NCBI GenBank assembly: GCA_910577655.1
Contig: CAJTOW010000004.1
Span: forward strand, 1-64,000
Length of the DNA stretch: 64,000 bases
Source: an uncultured Lachnospiraceae bacterium
Lineage (GTDB): Bacteria > Bacillota > Clostridia > Lachnospirales > Lachnospiraceae
Reading direction: 5' to 3'
This document shows positions 42,163 to 51,332 of this stretch, in pieces. Position numbers and translations under genes: made by a program. The notes beneath the pieces were generated by a model, which was given only the letters and a program-made list of their open reading frames with translations, did no database searches and was not told the DNA's origin. How positions within the stretch are numbered: position 1 is the first letter of the stretch; each line of letters begins with the position of its first letter.

Positions 42163-44067
42163 ATGAATCAGGCTTTTTTTGACACGGCCCGCAGATTTAT
42201 CTCCCAGGTGCTGCTGGTCTTTCTGGCCATGCTTCTGATCACCTCCGGGATCTGGGGGAGCCCTACCAATCTGGCATACCGCCATCTGTTTCTGGACTCC
42301 ATGATGATCGTCTGCCTCATGAAGAAGCCATTTTCCAGGAACCGGAAAGGTCTGGCAAATGCAGTGGATTTTTTCATGGCTGTCCTGGTTTTGTGGATTG
42401 CCGTGTATGTACTTTATGATATCAATGCCTACCAGCTGCGGGTAGGATCCCTGACCCGGATGGATGTGATTACCGGAACCATTTACATGGTGATTCTTCT
42501 GGAACTGGCAAGGCGTGTGGCCGGGATGCCTATGGTGGTTATTGCGGTGTTCTTCTTCTCCCAGAACTGTTTTGCCCAGTATCTGCCGGGGATCTTCCGG
42601 CGGGCCAATATGAAATACGTCAGTATGCTGGACTTCGTGGTGATGCGGACCGATGGTATCTTCGGGATGCCGGTGCAGGTCATGTCCACCTATGTGGTGC
42701 TGTTCATGATTTTTGCCGCCCTTCTGGAGGTCAGCGGGGCGGGGAATTTCTTTATCAATTTCGCCACTTCCATTACCGGCAGGGCCAGAGGCGGCCCGGC
42801 TAAGGCAGCAGTGGTATCCAGCGCTGCCTTCGGTACCATCTCGGGAAGCGCTATCGCCAATGTGGCCGGAACAGGGTCTATCACCATTCCGCTTATGAAA
42901 AAGATCGGCTATGACAGCACCTTCGCCGGGGCGGTGGAAGCAGTGGCCTCCACGGGCGGACAGATCATGCCGCCGGTCATGGGGGCGGTGGCATTTATCC
43001 TGGCCCAGAATATCAATATGAAATATATTGAGGTGGCGGGCCGGGCAGTTCTTCCGGCGGTCCTTTACTTCGCCTGCGTCTTCTTTGTAGTGGATTTCCG
43101 GGCGAAGAAGATGAACCTTCAGGGGACGCCGGAGGAAGATATCCCGGATTTTATGAAGACAGTAAAACTCGGCTGGCAGCTGGCCATTCCCCTGATTGTG
43201 CTGGTGTACCTGCTGGGAGTGGGAAAGAGTGCCCAGTACAGCGCTTTAATGGGAATTCTGGTGCTGATCCTGGTAGCGGGCTGCCGCAAATGGACCCGTA
43301 TGGATGGACGTAAGATCCTGAAAGGCTTTATCAACGGGGTCAGTGATTCCATGAGTGTGGCGGTGACAGCCGCTGCCGCAGGCATCATCATCGGCGGTGT
43401 GACCAATACAGGAGTGAACCTTCTGTTTGCCAACCAGGTGGTGAAGCTGAGTCATGGAAATCTGTTCATTACCCTGTTGCTGGTAGCTGTTGTCTGTCTG
43501 GTGCTGGGAATGGGGATGACCACCTCGGCGGTATATATCAGTGTGGCCACCATCATGGCGCCGGCCCTGATCCGGCTGGGAATCGAGCCGCTGTGTGCCC
43601 ACCTGTTCGTGCTGTATTACGGCTGTATCTGTGTGATCACCCCTCCGGTGGCTCTGGCTTCCTTTACGGCAGCAGGCATTTCCGGGGCCAGTCCGGCGAA
43701 AACGGGGTGGACATCCTTCCGGATCGGCCTGGTGGCATTTATCGTTCCCTTTATCTTTGTGTACCAGCCGGTTATGCTGATGTATGGCACGGTCATGGAG
43801 ATCCTCCTCTGCGTGGTGACCTCACTGGCTGGCTGCTGGAGTCTGGCGGCTATGATTGAAGGATGGTTTTCTACCGGACTTAATGTTCTGGAGCGGGGAA
43901 TGCTGGGCCTGGGCGGGCTTCTGCTGATGATTCCGGGTCTGGCCACGGATGTGGCCGGGATCGCGGTGGTGCTGGCGGGATATATCCTGCAGAAACGGCG
44001 GGCCGGAGGGAAGGACGGAAGCGGGCGGCATGGTCAGGAAGGAGGAATGGAGAAACATGAAGGATAA
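42163..44067 (+). CDS. TAXI-type TRAP transporter permease, fused 4TM/12TM
   Basis: A 634-residue membrane protein in which the small (DctQ-like) and large (DctM-like) TRAP subunits are fused, as is usual in the TAXI class. The start at 42163 (MNQAFFDTARRF) follows AGGAGG. Core motifs are SAAFGTISGSAIANVAGTGSITIPLMKKIGY and ASTGGQIMPPVMGAVAFILAQ. About 16 hydrophobic segments are visible. It overlaps the next small gene by 11 bases. The C-terminal tail is basic (KRRAGGKDGSGRHGQEG). Confidence 0.93.
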   Translation: MNQAFFDTARRFISQVLLVFLAMLLITSGIWGSPTNLAYRHLFLDSMMIVCLMKKPFSRNRKGLANAVDFFMAVLVLWIAVYVLYDINAYQLRVGSLTRMDVITGTIYMVILLELARRVAGMPMVVIAVFFFSQNCFAQYLPGIFRRANMKYVSMLDFVVMRTDGIFGMPVQVMSTYVVLFMIFAALLEVSGAGNFFINFATSITGRARGGPAKAAVVSSAAFGTISGSAIANVAGTGSITIPLMKKIGYDSTFAGAVEAVASTGGQIMPPVMGAVAFILAQNINMKYIEVAGRAVLPAVLYFACVFFVVDFRAKKMNLQGTPEEDIPDFMKTVKLGWQLAIPLIVLVYLLGVGKSAQYSALMGILVLILVAGCRKWTRMDGRKILKGFINGVSDSMSVAVTAAAAGIIIGGVTNTGVNLLFANQVVKLSHGNLFITLLLVAVVCLVLGMGMTTSAVYISVATIMAPALIRLGIEPLCAHLFVLYYGCICVITPPVALASFTAAGISGASPAKTGWTSFRIGLVAFIVPFIFVYQPVMLMYGTVMEILLCVVTSLAGCWSLAAMIEGWFSTGLNVLERGMLGLGGLLLMIPGLATDVAGIAVVLAGYILQKRRAGGKDGSGRHGQEGGMEKHEG

Positions 44068-44221
44068 GCGGGGGTGGATTGCTCTGGCAGTTTTCTGTAC
44101 TACCTGCTGTATCATCGGAAGCCAGGGATTTCTTTTGAAAAAACTGAATCCGTCGATTCTTGTGATGCTGGCGGTGGCAGTAGTGATCGTGGTGGTACTG
44201 GATGAGTTTAAAATGAAATAG
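44057..44221 (+). CDS. Small membrane protein (54 residues) in TRAP operon
   Basis: MKDKRGWIALAVFCTTCCIIGSQGFLLKKLNP then a second hydrophobic stretch SILVMLAVAVVIVVVLDEFKMK. The two membrane helices are joined by a short loop with LLKKLNP. AGGAAGGAGG lies upstream of the start at 44057. It overlaps the permease gene by 11 bases and lies 22 bases before the binding-protein gene, so it is likely translated and part of the transporter. I do not recognise a named family. It may be an accessory subunit. Confidence 0.7.
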   Translation: MKDKRGWIALAVFCTTCCIIGSQGFLLKKLNPSILVMLAVAVVIVVVLDEFKMK

Positions 44222-44243
44222 AATAGAAAAGGAGAGGGTCATT

Positions 44244-45359
44244 ATGAAGAAAACATTAGCGGCAATTCTTTCAGTGTGTGTAGCAACGGCGGGGCTGACC
44301 GGCTGCACTTCTGGATCATCCACAGCGACGACGGCTGCTTCCACCGGGGCAGCTGCGGCAGAAAACCAGGTAGCATCCGCCGGAAGCGGCGATGAAGCCA
44401 AAGATGCCGGGGCATCGTCAGCAGAAGGGGGGAATGGAGCGGATCTCCGCTATGAGGACACCCAGTTTATCAGCATGTATACCAGCTCACCTGGCGGGGA
44501 TATGTACAATATGGCGGCTGCCATTGCACCCTTCTGGGAGTCGGAACTGAATGTGGTGGCAAGTATCGGCCCTGGCGGAAGCTTTTCCAACTACAAGGCC
44601 ATTTCCAACGGGGAGTGTACCATTGGCTTTGACCACCAGTGTATGCATTACTGGGGAGAGCGGGCCCAGGGGCCTTTTGAGGAAACCTTTGACGGTGTCA
44701 GCTATATGATGATCCTGTTCCCGGCTACCGTGCAGTGCTTTTCCACTGACAAGAATACCTCCGTACAACAGATTTCCGATATTGCGGACAAGCGGGTAGG
44801 TTTTGGCGCGGTGGGCTCTGCGCTCAATGTGTTCCTGGAGGATTATCTCAAGGCCATGTATGATATTACTCCGGAGAGTATTGTTGCAAATGGAGGTTCC
44901 ATCAGCTATATGTCAGATTCGGAGATGTCCTCAGCCATGGCCGATGGTACCATTGATGTGGGCTTTGCCCTGGGCACTTATCCCAAGACCAGTCTTCAGG
45001 AGCTGGAGAACAGTCCGGGGCTCCGTCTCATAAGCTTTGGCGAGGATCTGGACAAATACCTGGAGACCAATCCGGGCTGGAGCAAATTCTCTATCCCGGC
45101 AGGCACTTATGTGGGCCAGGATACGGATTACGAGACGGCAACCAGCTGGGCGATCATGTCCATCGCGTCCGATATGGACGAGGAGCTGGTCTACCGCCTT
45201 ACCCGGGTAGCCTGGGAGAATATCCAGGAGGAAGGCGAGGCCTGCGCTGCGATCCGCAACTTCATGAAACTGGAGGATACCTTAAAGCCTATGGGAGGTG
45301 CAGAGCTTCATCCCGGGGCGGCCCGGTATTATAAGGAGATTGGGCTGCTGGAGGAGTAG
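44244..45359 (+). CDS. TAXI family TRAP transporter solute-binding lipoprotein
   Basis: A 371-residue lipoprotein. The signal peptide and lipobox LTGC put the lipid Cys at residue 22. A Ser/Thr/Ala-rich spacer (about 23-70) precedes the TAXI binding fold: TSSPGGDMYNMAAAIAPFWESELNVVAS, ISNGECTIGFDHQCMHYW and VGFGAVGSALNVFLEDYL. Ligand is unknown; TAXI proteins are poorly characterised, with glutamate or dicarboxylates known for a few. AAGGAGAGGG precedes the ATG. Together with the amidohydrolase it suggests uptake of an acylated or cyclic amide. Confidence 0.92.
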   Translation: MKKTLAAILSVCVATAGLTGCTSGSSTATTAASTGAAAAENQVASAGSGDEAKDAGASSAEGGNGADLRYEDTQFISMYTSSPGGDMYNMAAAIAPFWESELNVVASIGPGGSFSNYKAISNGECTIGFDHQCMHYWGERAQGPFEETFDGVSYMMILFPATVQCFSTDKNTSVQQISDIADKRVGFGAVGSALNVFLEDYLKAMYDITPESIVANGGSISYMSDSEMSSAMADGTIDVGFALGTYPKTSLQELENSPGLRLISFGEDLDKYLETNPGWSKFSIPAGTYVGQDTDYETATSWAIMSIASDMDEELVYRLTRVAWENIQEEGEACAAIRNFMKLEDTLKPMGGAELHPGAARYYKEIGLLEE

Positions 45360-45511
45360 GTGGGATGGGCAACTGTTAGTTATTATTCAAGGGGCCGGCA
45401 GGTACGCTCTGAAGAAAACTTTTTCCAGAGCTGGTATCTGCCGGTCTCAAAAAATAACTTGCCATAAATAGCAGCCATAGATAGAAATATTCTACAATTT
45501 CTGCCATTTTC

Positions 45512-45540
45512 TTGTGTTTTCAGCAAATTCCCTTTATACT
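45512..45540 (+). promoter_or_regulatory. Promoter of the SWIM-domain gene
   Basis: TTGTGT (45512-45517) and TATACT (45535-45540) with a 17-bp spacer, 28 bp before the start codon, leaving room for AAAAAAGGAG at the ribosome binding site. Confidence 0.55.
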
Positions 45541-45567
45541 TAAGAAAAATAAAAAAGGAGCATCATA

Positions 45568-47334
45568 ATGAATGACTGGAAATATTCATTCAGCTCCCAC
45601 ATCCTGGAGCGCGGAATAGATTATTATGAAGCGGGGGCTGTGGGAAAGCTGCAGAAGACAGAGTCAGGATACAAGGCCTGGGTAGAGGGAACCAGGGATT
45701 ACCAGGTGGAGATCGATCTTGCAGACGGTGGTGTGGAGACGATGTGGTGCAGCTGCCCCTATGCGGCTGACGGGAATAATTGCAAGCATATGGCAGCGGT
45801 CCTGCTTGCCATTGAGGACGAGCTGGAGGAGGACGGGGAATTCTTCGGGGAGCCGGAAGATGAGGACGGGGAAATTTCCGGGAATCTTTCTGAAAATTCC
45901 GGGAAGGATGGCAATGGGAAGGGAAAACATGGCCACGGGAGCCTGGAGCAGGAGCTGGAAGCAGCCATTGGGCGCATCCCGGAAAAGGAGCTGCGGGAGC
46001 TTGTGAAGGAGCTGGCGGGGGAGAATGAAGGCTTGCAAAACCGGATTCTCACCCAGTATGCCAGTGGAGTCAGCCCGCGCCAGATGGCACGCCTTAAGAA
46101 GGAACTGGAAAATATCGTCTACCGGAATTCGGACCGTCATGGCTTTGTGGGCTGGCAGCAGGCCAGTGGATATGTCCGTGATATAGAACGGTTTCTGGAC
46201 CAGCAGGTAGGAGGCCTTATCGGGAAGGGCTGCCTGATGGAGGCATTTGAGCTGGTAAATGCTGTATTTATCCAGGTAGGAAATGTGGATATTGATGATT
46301 CCGGGGGAGAGACCGGGATTCTGGCGAACAGCTGCTATGAGTACTGGCAGGAGATCCTGGAAAACTGTGGGGATGAAGAAAAGAAGAAGCTGTTTGTGTG
46401 GTTTGAGAAAAACCAGAATGCAGGTATTGTGATTGATTATCTGGAAGAATATATCCAGAATTTCCTGTATGATGAGTTCCATGACCAGGGACTGCTGCAG
46501 CAGAAGCTGGCTGCGCTGGATGAAGAACTGGGAGACGGGGATTTTGATGAACCTGTTCCCAGGAGCAGATGGAGCGCTTATGGAAATCAGGCGGACAAGG
46601 TGCTAAAACGCCTGGAGATCATGGAAGAGCTTGGGGCATCCCAGGAGGAAATCCAGGCATGGAAGAGGAAATACTGGACCTGTCCGTCCATTCGGGATAT
46701 GCAGCTTGAGGAATATCTGGAGGCAGGCAGACTTAAGGAAGGGGTTGCCTTGCTGAAAGAAAGCAAGGAACTGGACCAGGATTACAGCAGGCTTGTGGGA
46801 CAGCACAGTAAAAAGCTGATTGGTCTGTACCAGCGTCTGGGAATGAACCGGGAATACAAGGAAGAGCTGATCTTTCAGATATCAGGCTTCTATCAGGGCA
46901 GTGATCTGGAATTTGTAAAACAGCTTAAGAAGCTTTGTACTCCAGAGGAATGGGCCAGTTTCCGGGAGAAAATCCTTCAGGATGAACATGAGCACGTGTC
47001 CCGCTATGGGTTTCTTGCGTATGAAGGTATGTATGATGAGCTTCTGGAAGCGGTTCTTAAAAGCAATTCCGCTTTCAATATGGACCAGTACGAAAAGCTG
47101 CTGGGCGGGAAGTTTCCGGAGCAGGTGCGGGATTTCTATGCTGCTTATGTCCGTGGGCGTGCGGAATCCGCATCCAGCAGAAGCCATTATCAGGAGCTGG
47201 TGAAGTATCTGAAAAGGCTATGCAAATATCCGGACGGGAAGAAGCTGGCAGAGCAGATTGCGGGAGAGTGGAAGACTGCTTACCGCCGGAGACCGGCTAT
47301 GCAGGATGAGTTAAGAAAAGGCGGGTTTGTATGA
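45568..47334 (+). CDS. SWIM zinc-finger domain protein
   Basis: A 588-residue protein. The N-terminal SWIM motif is complete: MWCSCPYAADGNNCKHMAAVLLA (CxC...CxH), preceded by YEVEIDLADGG-like strands. A Glu/Asp-rich acidic linker (residues about 90-140) follows, then about 430 residues of predicted helices. SWIM proteins often bind DNA or protein partners, and in bacteria they are frequently paired with SNF2 helicases, but no helicase gene is adjacent here. It has its own promoter. Palindromic repeats start 7 bases after the stop. Confidence 0.87.
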   Translation: MNDWKYSFSSHILERGIDYYEAGAVGKLQKTESGYKAWVEGTRDYQVEIDLADGGVETMWCSCPYAADGNNCKHMAAVLLAIEDELEEDGEFFGEPEDEDGEISGNLSENSGKDGNGKGKHGHGSLEQELEAAIGRIPEKELRELVKELAGENEGLQNRILTQYASGVSPRQMARLKKELENIVYRNSDRHGFVGWQQASGYVRDIERFLDQQVGGLIGKGCLMEAFELVNAVFIQVGNVDIDDSGGETGILANSCYEYWQEILENCGDEEKKKLFVWFEKNQNAGIVIDYLEEYIQNFLYDEFHDQGLLQQKLAALDEELGDGDFDEPVPRSRWSAYGNQADKVLKRLEIMEELGASQEEIQAWKRKYWTCPSIRDMQLEEYLEAGRLKEGVALLKESKELDQDYSRLVGQHSKKLIGLYQRLGMNREYKEELIFQISGFYQGSDLEFVKQLKKLCTPEEWASFREKILQDEHEHVSRYGFLAYEGMYDELLEAVLKSNSAFNMDQYEKLLGGKFPEQVRDFYAAYVRGRAESASSRSHYQELVKYLKRLCKYPDGKKLAEQIAGEWKTAYRRRPAMQDELRKGGFV

Positions 47335-47340
47335 GTATTC

Positions 47341-47476
47341 GTAACAGTTCAGATACCCCTTGAACTGTTACGGCATCTGCCCATAAAAATCGCTACGCGA
47401 TGGGGCAGATGCCCTCTGGCCACTACGTTTTCGCACGGTCAGCGCAGCGAGTGCGCAGACCTGTCTGAACTGTTAC
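47341..47476. repeat. 136-bp composite palindromic element, copy 2
   Basis: It is the reverse complement of 13550-13685 with only a few changes and the same length. Arms are GTAACAGTTCA and TGAACTGTTAC. The inner hairpin is GGCATCTGCCC...GGGGCAGATGCC, and the segment GGTCAGCGCAGCGAGTGCGC is kept. Confidence 0.85.
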
Positions 47477-47495
47477 GAGTATTCTTATGTATGCC

Positions 47496-47526
47496 GTAAC
47501 AGTTCAGGGGGTATCTGAACTGTTAC
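47496..47526. repeat. Palindromic repeat (GTAACAGTTCA family)
   Basis: Perfect arms GTAACAGTTCA and TGAACTGTTAC, 9 bases between; identical to the unit at 24-54. Confidence 0.9.
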
Positions 47527-47638
47527 CACAATAAGGTGACCCCGTCAGGATTTTATGCAGAATACTGGACATTTTCACAAGGTATAAATCCCCGTCTCCC
47601 GTCATAAGATGTAAAAAACATTCTCAGGGGAGACCACC

Positions 47639-47914
47639 TTGAAGGAATATATCGAAGAGCGGGCAGTGGCCATCGCCAATTACATCATAGACCACAACGC
47701 GACCGTGAGGCAGACTGCCAGGAAGTTCGGGATATCTAAATCGACGGTACATAAGGATGTGACAGATCGTCTTGAGAACATCAATCCCTCACTGGCCGCG
47801 CGGGCAAGGATCGTACTGGATGTAAACAAGTCGGAGCGCCATATCCGCGGCGGTCTGGCAACCAGGGAGAAGTACCAGCACCGGCTCCAGATCTGCAGCC
47901 GGGACGAGGAGTGA
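47639..47914 (+). CDS. spoIIID: Sporulation transcriptional regulator SpoIIID
   Basis: A 91-residue DNA-binding protein. KEYIEERAVAIANYIIDHNATVRQTARKFGISKSTVHKDVTDRLENINPSLA... is the SpoIIID helix-turn-helix, which guides mother-cell gene expression during sporulation. Translation starts at TTG (47639) behind AGGGGAG. The tail is typical (RHIRGGLATREKYQHR). The gene stands alone, flanked by palindromic repeats upstream and a terminator downstream. It indicates that the organism can form endospores. Confidence 0.95.
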   Translation: MKEYIEERAVAIANYIIDHNATVRQTARKFGISKSTVHKDVTDRLENINPSLAARARIVLDVNKSERHIRGGLATREKYQHRLQICSRDEE

Positions 47915-47971
47915 TTCAGGACACCCTTCCGTTTGCGGAATGAGGCGGATCCTGGGAGAAACACTGGTAAT

Positions 47972-48013
47972 AAACAGAGCAGAGTTACTGTAATAAAGTA
48001 CTCTGCTCTGTTT
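47972..48013 (+). terminator. Terminator after spoIIID
   Basis: AAACAGAGCAGAG (47972-47984) and CTCTGCTCTGTTT (48001-48013) form a perfect 13-bp stem. Confidence 0.8.
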
Positions 48014-48192
48014 GTATGTATTGGATTGCTGTCATAAAACCAGCCCGGACAAGCCGGAACCCGATTTTGCCATTTTGTGAAGGGTATTGCTGGCAGGTTA
48101 CATAGCCCACTATGCGCCCTTCATTTGGCCCAAATCCCCACAAGGGGCGCCTTCGGTGTCCAACAAACTGTGACGAACATCTGCCAGAAAGC

Positions 48193-48210
48193 AATTTTCA
48201 GACACGCTCT
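48193..48210. repeat. Right end of a GAGCGTGTCTG-family element
   Basis: AATTTTCAGACACGCTCT matches the right ends of the 27038 and 36194 elements. The interior (ATTTGGCCCAAATCCCC near 48125) resembles that of 36194. No matching left end was found. The TAG stop of the hybrid kinase gene shares its last bases. Confidence 0.75.
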
Positions 48211-50941
48211 AAGATCTGGTATCCTGGGCTCCCACTACATACTTTTCAATCTGCGCATATAGGATATCCAGATTCAACGGCTTGGCCATATGGGCATTCA
48301 TGCCGGAATTCAGGGCCTTCTCTACATCTTCAGGAAATGCATCCGCAGTCAGCGCGATGATGGGCACGGTCCTGGCATCCGGGTGTGTCAGGGCACGGAT
48401 CTGCTGTGCTGCCTGATAACCGCTCATAATAGGCATCTTAATATCCATAAAGACCAGATTATAGTACTTGGGCGCGGAGGCCCGGAACTTTTCTACTGCG
48501 ATCTGTCCGTTCTCCGCTGTCTCCACCATAGCGCCCTGGCCTTCCAGAATCTCGGTCATGATCTCAAGATTCAGCTCATTGTCCTCTACCACCAGGAAAC
48601 GATAGCCGGACAAGGATTTTGTCTCCATATCACAGTGGGCGGAAGTATCAGGCTCCGGGATAAGCCATTCTTCCGTGTCCTGGTTGATACAGATGCTCCA
48701 GCAGCGGGGAGCCCTTTCCGGAAGTTCCATGTCGGAGGTGGTGAGGGGAAGGCGGACGGTGAAGGCAGAGCCGGCGCCTTTCTTGCTGGTCACTTCGATG
48801 GTACCGTCCATCAGGGTTACCAGATTGGATGCGATGGCAAGGCCAAGCCCTGTCCCCTGGAACCGTGTACGTGCACCGGCGGATTCCTGGGTGAACATCT
48901 CAAAAACCTTTGAGAGGAACTCTTCATCCATGCCGATCCCGTTGTCCCGGACAGTGAAACGCATCCATGGCGTCAGGGTAGAGCTCTCCGTGTATTCTGC
49001 GATCTCCAGAGCGATGCTCCCGCCTTCCGGAGTATACTTGACTGCATTGCTCAGCAGGTTCATGAGGATCTGATTGAGCCTGAGCTTATCACCAATAAAA
49101 GATACATGACGCACATCCGTCACAGACAAGGTAAGGGTATGCCGCCGCTCCCGGATCCGGGAATAGATCAGCATAATCACGGATTCCAGGACATTGTTCA
49201 GGGAGATCTCCTCCCGGGTAATGGATAGTTTTCCGGCCTCAATCTTGCCCATGTCCAGCACATCATTGATCAGCTGGAGCAGATAGCCGGATGCAGTCTC
49301 GATCCGGTTTAAGCACCGGGAGATCTTTGCGGAATTATCAGCATGCTTCATGGCAATCGCCGTCATACCCACGATCCCGTTCATCAGGGTCCGCATATCA
49401 TGGCTCATATTGGAGAGGAAAATACTTTTGGCACGGTTGGCCTTCATGACGGTGTCATAAGCCTCTTTCAGCGCCTTCTTGTACTCGCTTTCCTGAGCCA
49501 GTGCTTCCTTTAAGTTCCGGTTGCTTTCCTCCAGTCTGTGCTGGTACATGACTTCCTTGCGCTTGACATCGTCTACATCCATAAAGGCCAGGATCGCTTT
49601 TTTCGTCTGGCCGTCCTCCTGCATGGTGGAAAGGATCATCATCATCCGGTACCACAAGTATCCATGCTCTGTGAGCTTGCGGAAGGCCAGGGAATAGAGA
49701 GGCGTTTCCAGGGTCAGATTCGCCCATACATATTCTCTGGAACACATTTTAAGGAAGCTTTCCCGGTCCTTTTCATGAACTGAAGATTCGGCAAAAGCAA
49801 CAAGGGCATCATCATATTGGCCGGTAGGCGAGTCCATGAACCGGTCGGTGCAGTTGGCGCCTACGGTCTGGCATTCGCCTGTTGTCAGGTCAATGTAGTA
49901 GGAATCCAGAAGCATCTGGTTCAGCCCCATGAGGATCTCCTTGTGCTCCCTGGAAACCTCCAGGGCCTCTGCCTTTTCCTCCTCAGCAGCCATGGCCCGC
50001 TTGGCCCGCTCCCACAAAAGCTCCTCCTCATGGAGTTCTTTTTCCGTGATATCCCAGAAGGTCTGCTGGTAGATCCGGTCACCGTCCAGATTCATCAGCA
50101 GCTGGCTTTCCCCATGGATGTAGACAAGCTCCCCGTTGCGGCGGAGGATCCGGTAGTCCCTTTCGGCCTTGTCCCCCACCTTCTGGAGAGACTCTTTCCA
50201 TTCCCGCATGAGCGGCCGGTCCTTCTCAAGGACAAAGGAGATCATCCCCTCAAAGCCGAACAGAAGCTCCAGTTCCTCCCTGGTGTCATAACCCAGGATA
50301 TCCAGGGCCGTCTGATTGATCATCAGGACCGTCTTGTCACTTTCCCGGTAGCGGATGATGCCGCAGCCCATGGTAGAGAGGACATCGGCCAGCTGTGCCT
50401 GATAGCTATCGGCCTGATGGCGCATCTCCTTCTCGGTCCAGATACTGCGGGCATTTCCCACGATGCCCTTCAGAACCCGGCCAACTTTCTTGACAGCCTC
50501 CCGCTCCTCCCGGGTCCAGTTTCTTTTGGAAAGTGATTTGATCCCTACGGCACCGTCATAGATATCACCACGGAAGAATCCGTAATGCAGCACGTTTTGT
50601 GTCTCAGGTAGGGACTGGAACTGCCAGCTCTTTTCAGCCAGTCCCTCTTTATCATACAGCAGGGCACTGGCACGGTAATTTTCATGGGACATGGGCAGGA
50701 CCAGTCCCTCAGGAGGAACTGACTCCCCCTCACGCAGACTCAGGAACACGTAGCGCAGGCCATCCTCGCTGGACAGCCCCTCCAGTATATATGCAGCTTC
50801 CAGATCGAATTTTGTCCGCAATGCATCCAGCAGCATCTGGAAATCATTCGGGCTGGGTTCTGCCTTTTGCGTAAGTGCCGTCAAAAATGTATTGATATCT
50901 TTATCGATCCGGGTATTCATCAAATTTGTCCGATCCATCAT
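48209..50941 (-). CDS. Hybrid sensor histidine kinase / response regulator
   Basis: A 910-residue soluble hybrid kinase. N-terminal GAF-like domain (about 20-175), PAS domain (about 180-310), coiled coil, second PAS-like domain (about 330-470), HisKA with SNMSHDMRTLMNGIVGM, HATPase with NLLSNAVKYTPEGG, DNGIGM and GTGLGLAIA, and a receiver (RFLVVEDNELNLEIMTEILE, MDIKMPIMSG). No membrane segment is seen, so the signal is cytoplasmic. The H-box has Leu where Pro is usual (RTLMN for RTPMN). The start at 50941 is set by GGAGAAGAGGG. It is an orphan with no separate response regulator gene adjacent. Confidence 0.92.
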   Translation of the reverse strand: MMDRTNLMNTRIDKDINTFLTALTQKAEPSPNDFQMLLDALRTKFDLEAAYILEGLSSEDGLRYVFLSLREGESVPPEGLVLPMSHENYRASALLYDKEGLAEKSWQFQSLPETQNVLHYGFFRGDIYDGAVGIKSLSKRNWTREEREAVKKVGRVLKGIVGNARSIWTEKEMRHQADSYQAQLADVLSTMGCGIIRYRESDKTVLMINQTALDILGYDTREELELLFGFEGMISFVLEKDRPLMREWKESLQKVGDKAERDYRILRRNGELVYIHGESQLLMNLDGDRIYQQTFWDITEKELHEEELLWERAKRAMAAEEEKAEALEVSREHKEILMGLNQMLLDSYYIDLTTGECQTVGANCTDRFMDSPTGQYDDALVAFAESSVHEKDRESFLKMCSREYVWANLTLETPLYSLAFRKLTEHGYLWYRMMMILSTMQEDGQTKKAILAFMDVDDVKRKEVMYQHRLEESNRNLKEALAQESEYKKALKEAYDTVMKANRAKSIFLSNMSHDMRTLMNGIVGMTAIAMKHADNSAKISRCLNRIETASGYLLQLINDVLDMGKIEAGKLSITREEISLNNVLESVIMLIYSRIRERRHTLTLSVTDVRHVSFIGDKLRLNQILMNLLSNAVKYTPEGGSIALEIAEYTESSTLTPWMRFTVRDNGIGMDEEFLSKVFEMFTQESAGARTRFQGTGLGLAIASNLVTLMDGTIEVTSKKGAGSAFTVRLPLTTSDMELPERAPRCWSICINQDTEEWLIPEPDTSAHCDMETKSLSGYRFLVVEDNELNLEIMTEILEGQGAMVETAENGQIAVEKFRASAPKYYNLVFMDIKMPIMSGYQAAQQIRALTHPDARTVPIIALTADAFPEDVEKALNSGMNAHMAKPLNLDILYAQIEKYVVGAQDTRS

Positions 50942-50969
50942 TTCCCTCTTCTCCGGCATAGGTTGTGTA

Positions 50970-50980
50970 GTAACAGTTTA
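50970..50980. repeat. Single palindromic-repeat arm
   Basis: GTAACAGTTTA without a matching right arm, just upstream of the hybrid kinase start on the minus strand. Confidence 0.5.
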
Positions 50981-51071
50981 AGTCTCCCGGCAGAATATGC
51001 CTGGAGACCATTTTCATTATATCAGGATGAATTTACAGTGCAGTAATTCTCCGGCACTGCTTCGGTTTGTC

Positions 51072-51190
51072 TGGATTATACCATGTCCACTAAGTTCATA
51101 CTTCGCCCATGGCTCGTATTCACTAAGTGGTCAGGCATATATTCACACTAAGCTCGAAAATACCTCGCTAAGTGTTTATATTATACCATA
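51072..51190. repeat. AT-rich region with repeated CACTAAG motifs
   Basis: Four CACTAAG-like motifs (near 51088, 51121, 51146 and 51167) lie between two copies of ATTATACCAT (about 51075 and 51181). It is non-coding and forms the divergent space between the kinase and MazG genes. Confidence 0.45.
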
Positions 51191-51332
51191 AATACCGCAA
51201 GAATGCTTCTGTTTCCGATAAAAAAATTTAAAAATGAAGAATATTTATCAAATTCTTCTGTGTTTGTGTTAAGATGTGGATAGAAGAACGGCTTTTTTGC
51301 ATCAATGGATCTGCAAGGGAGGAGGAATGATT

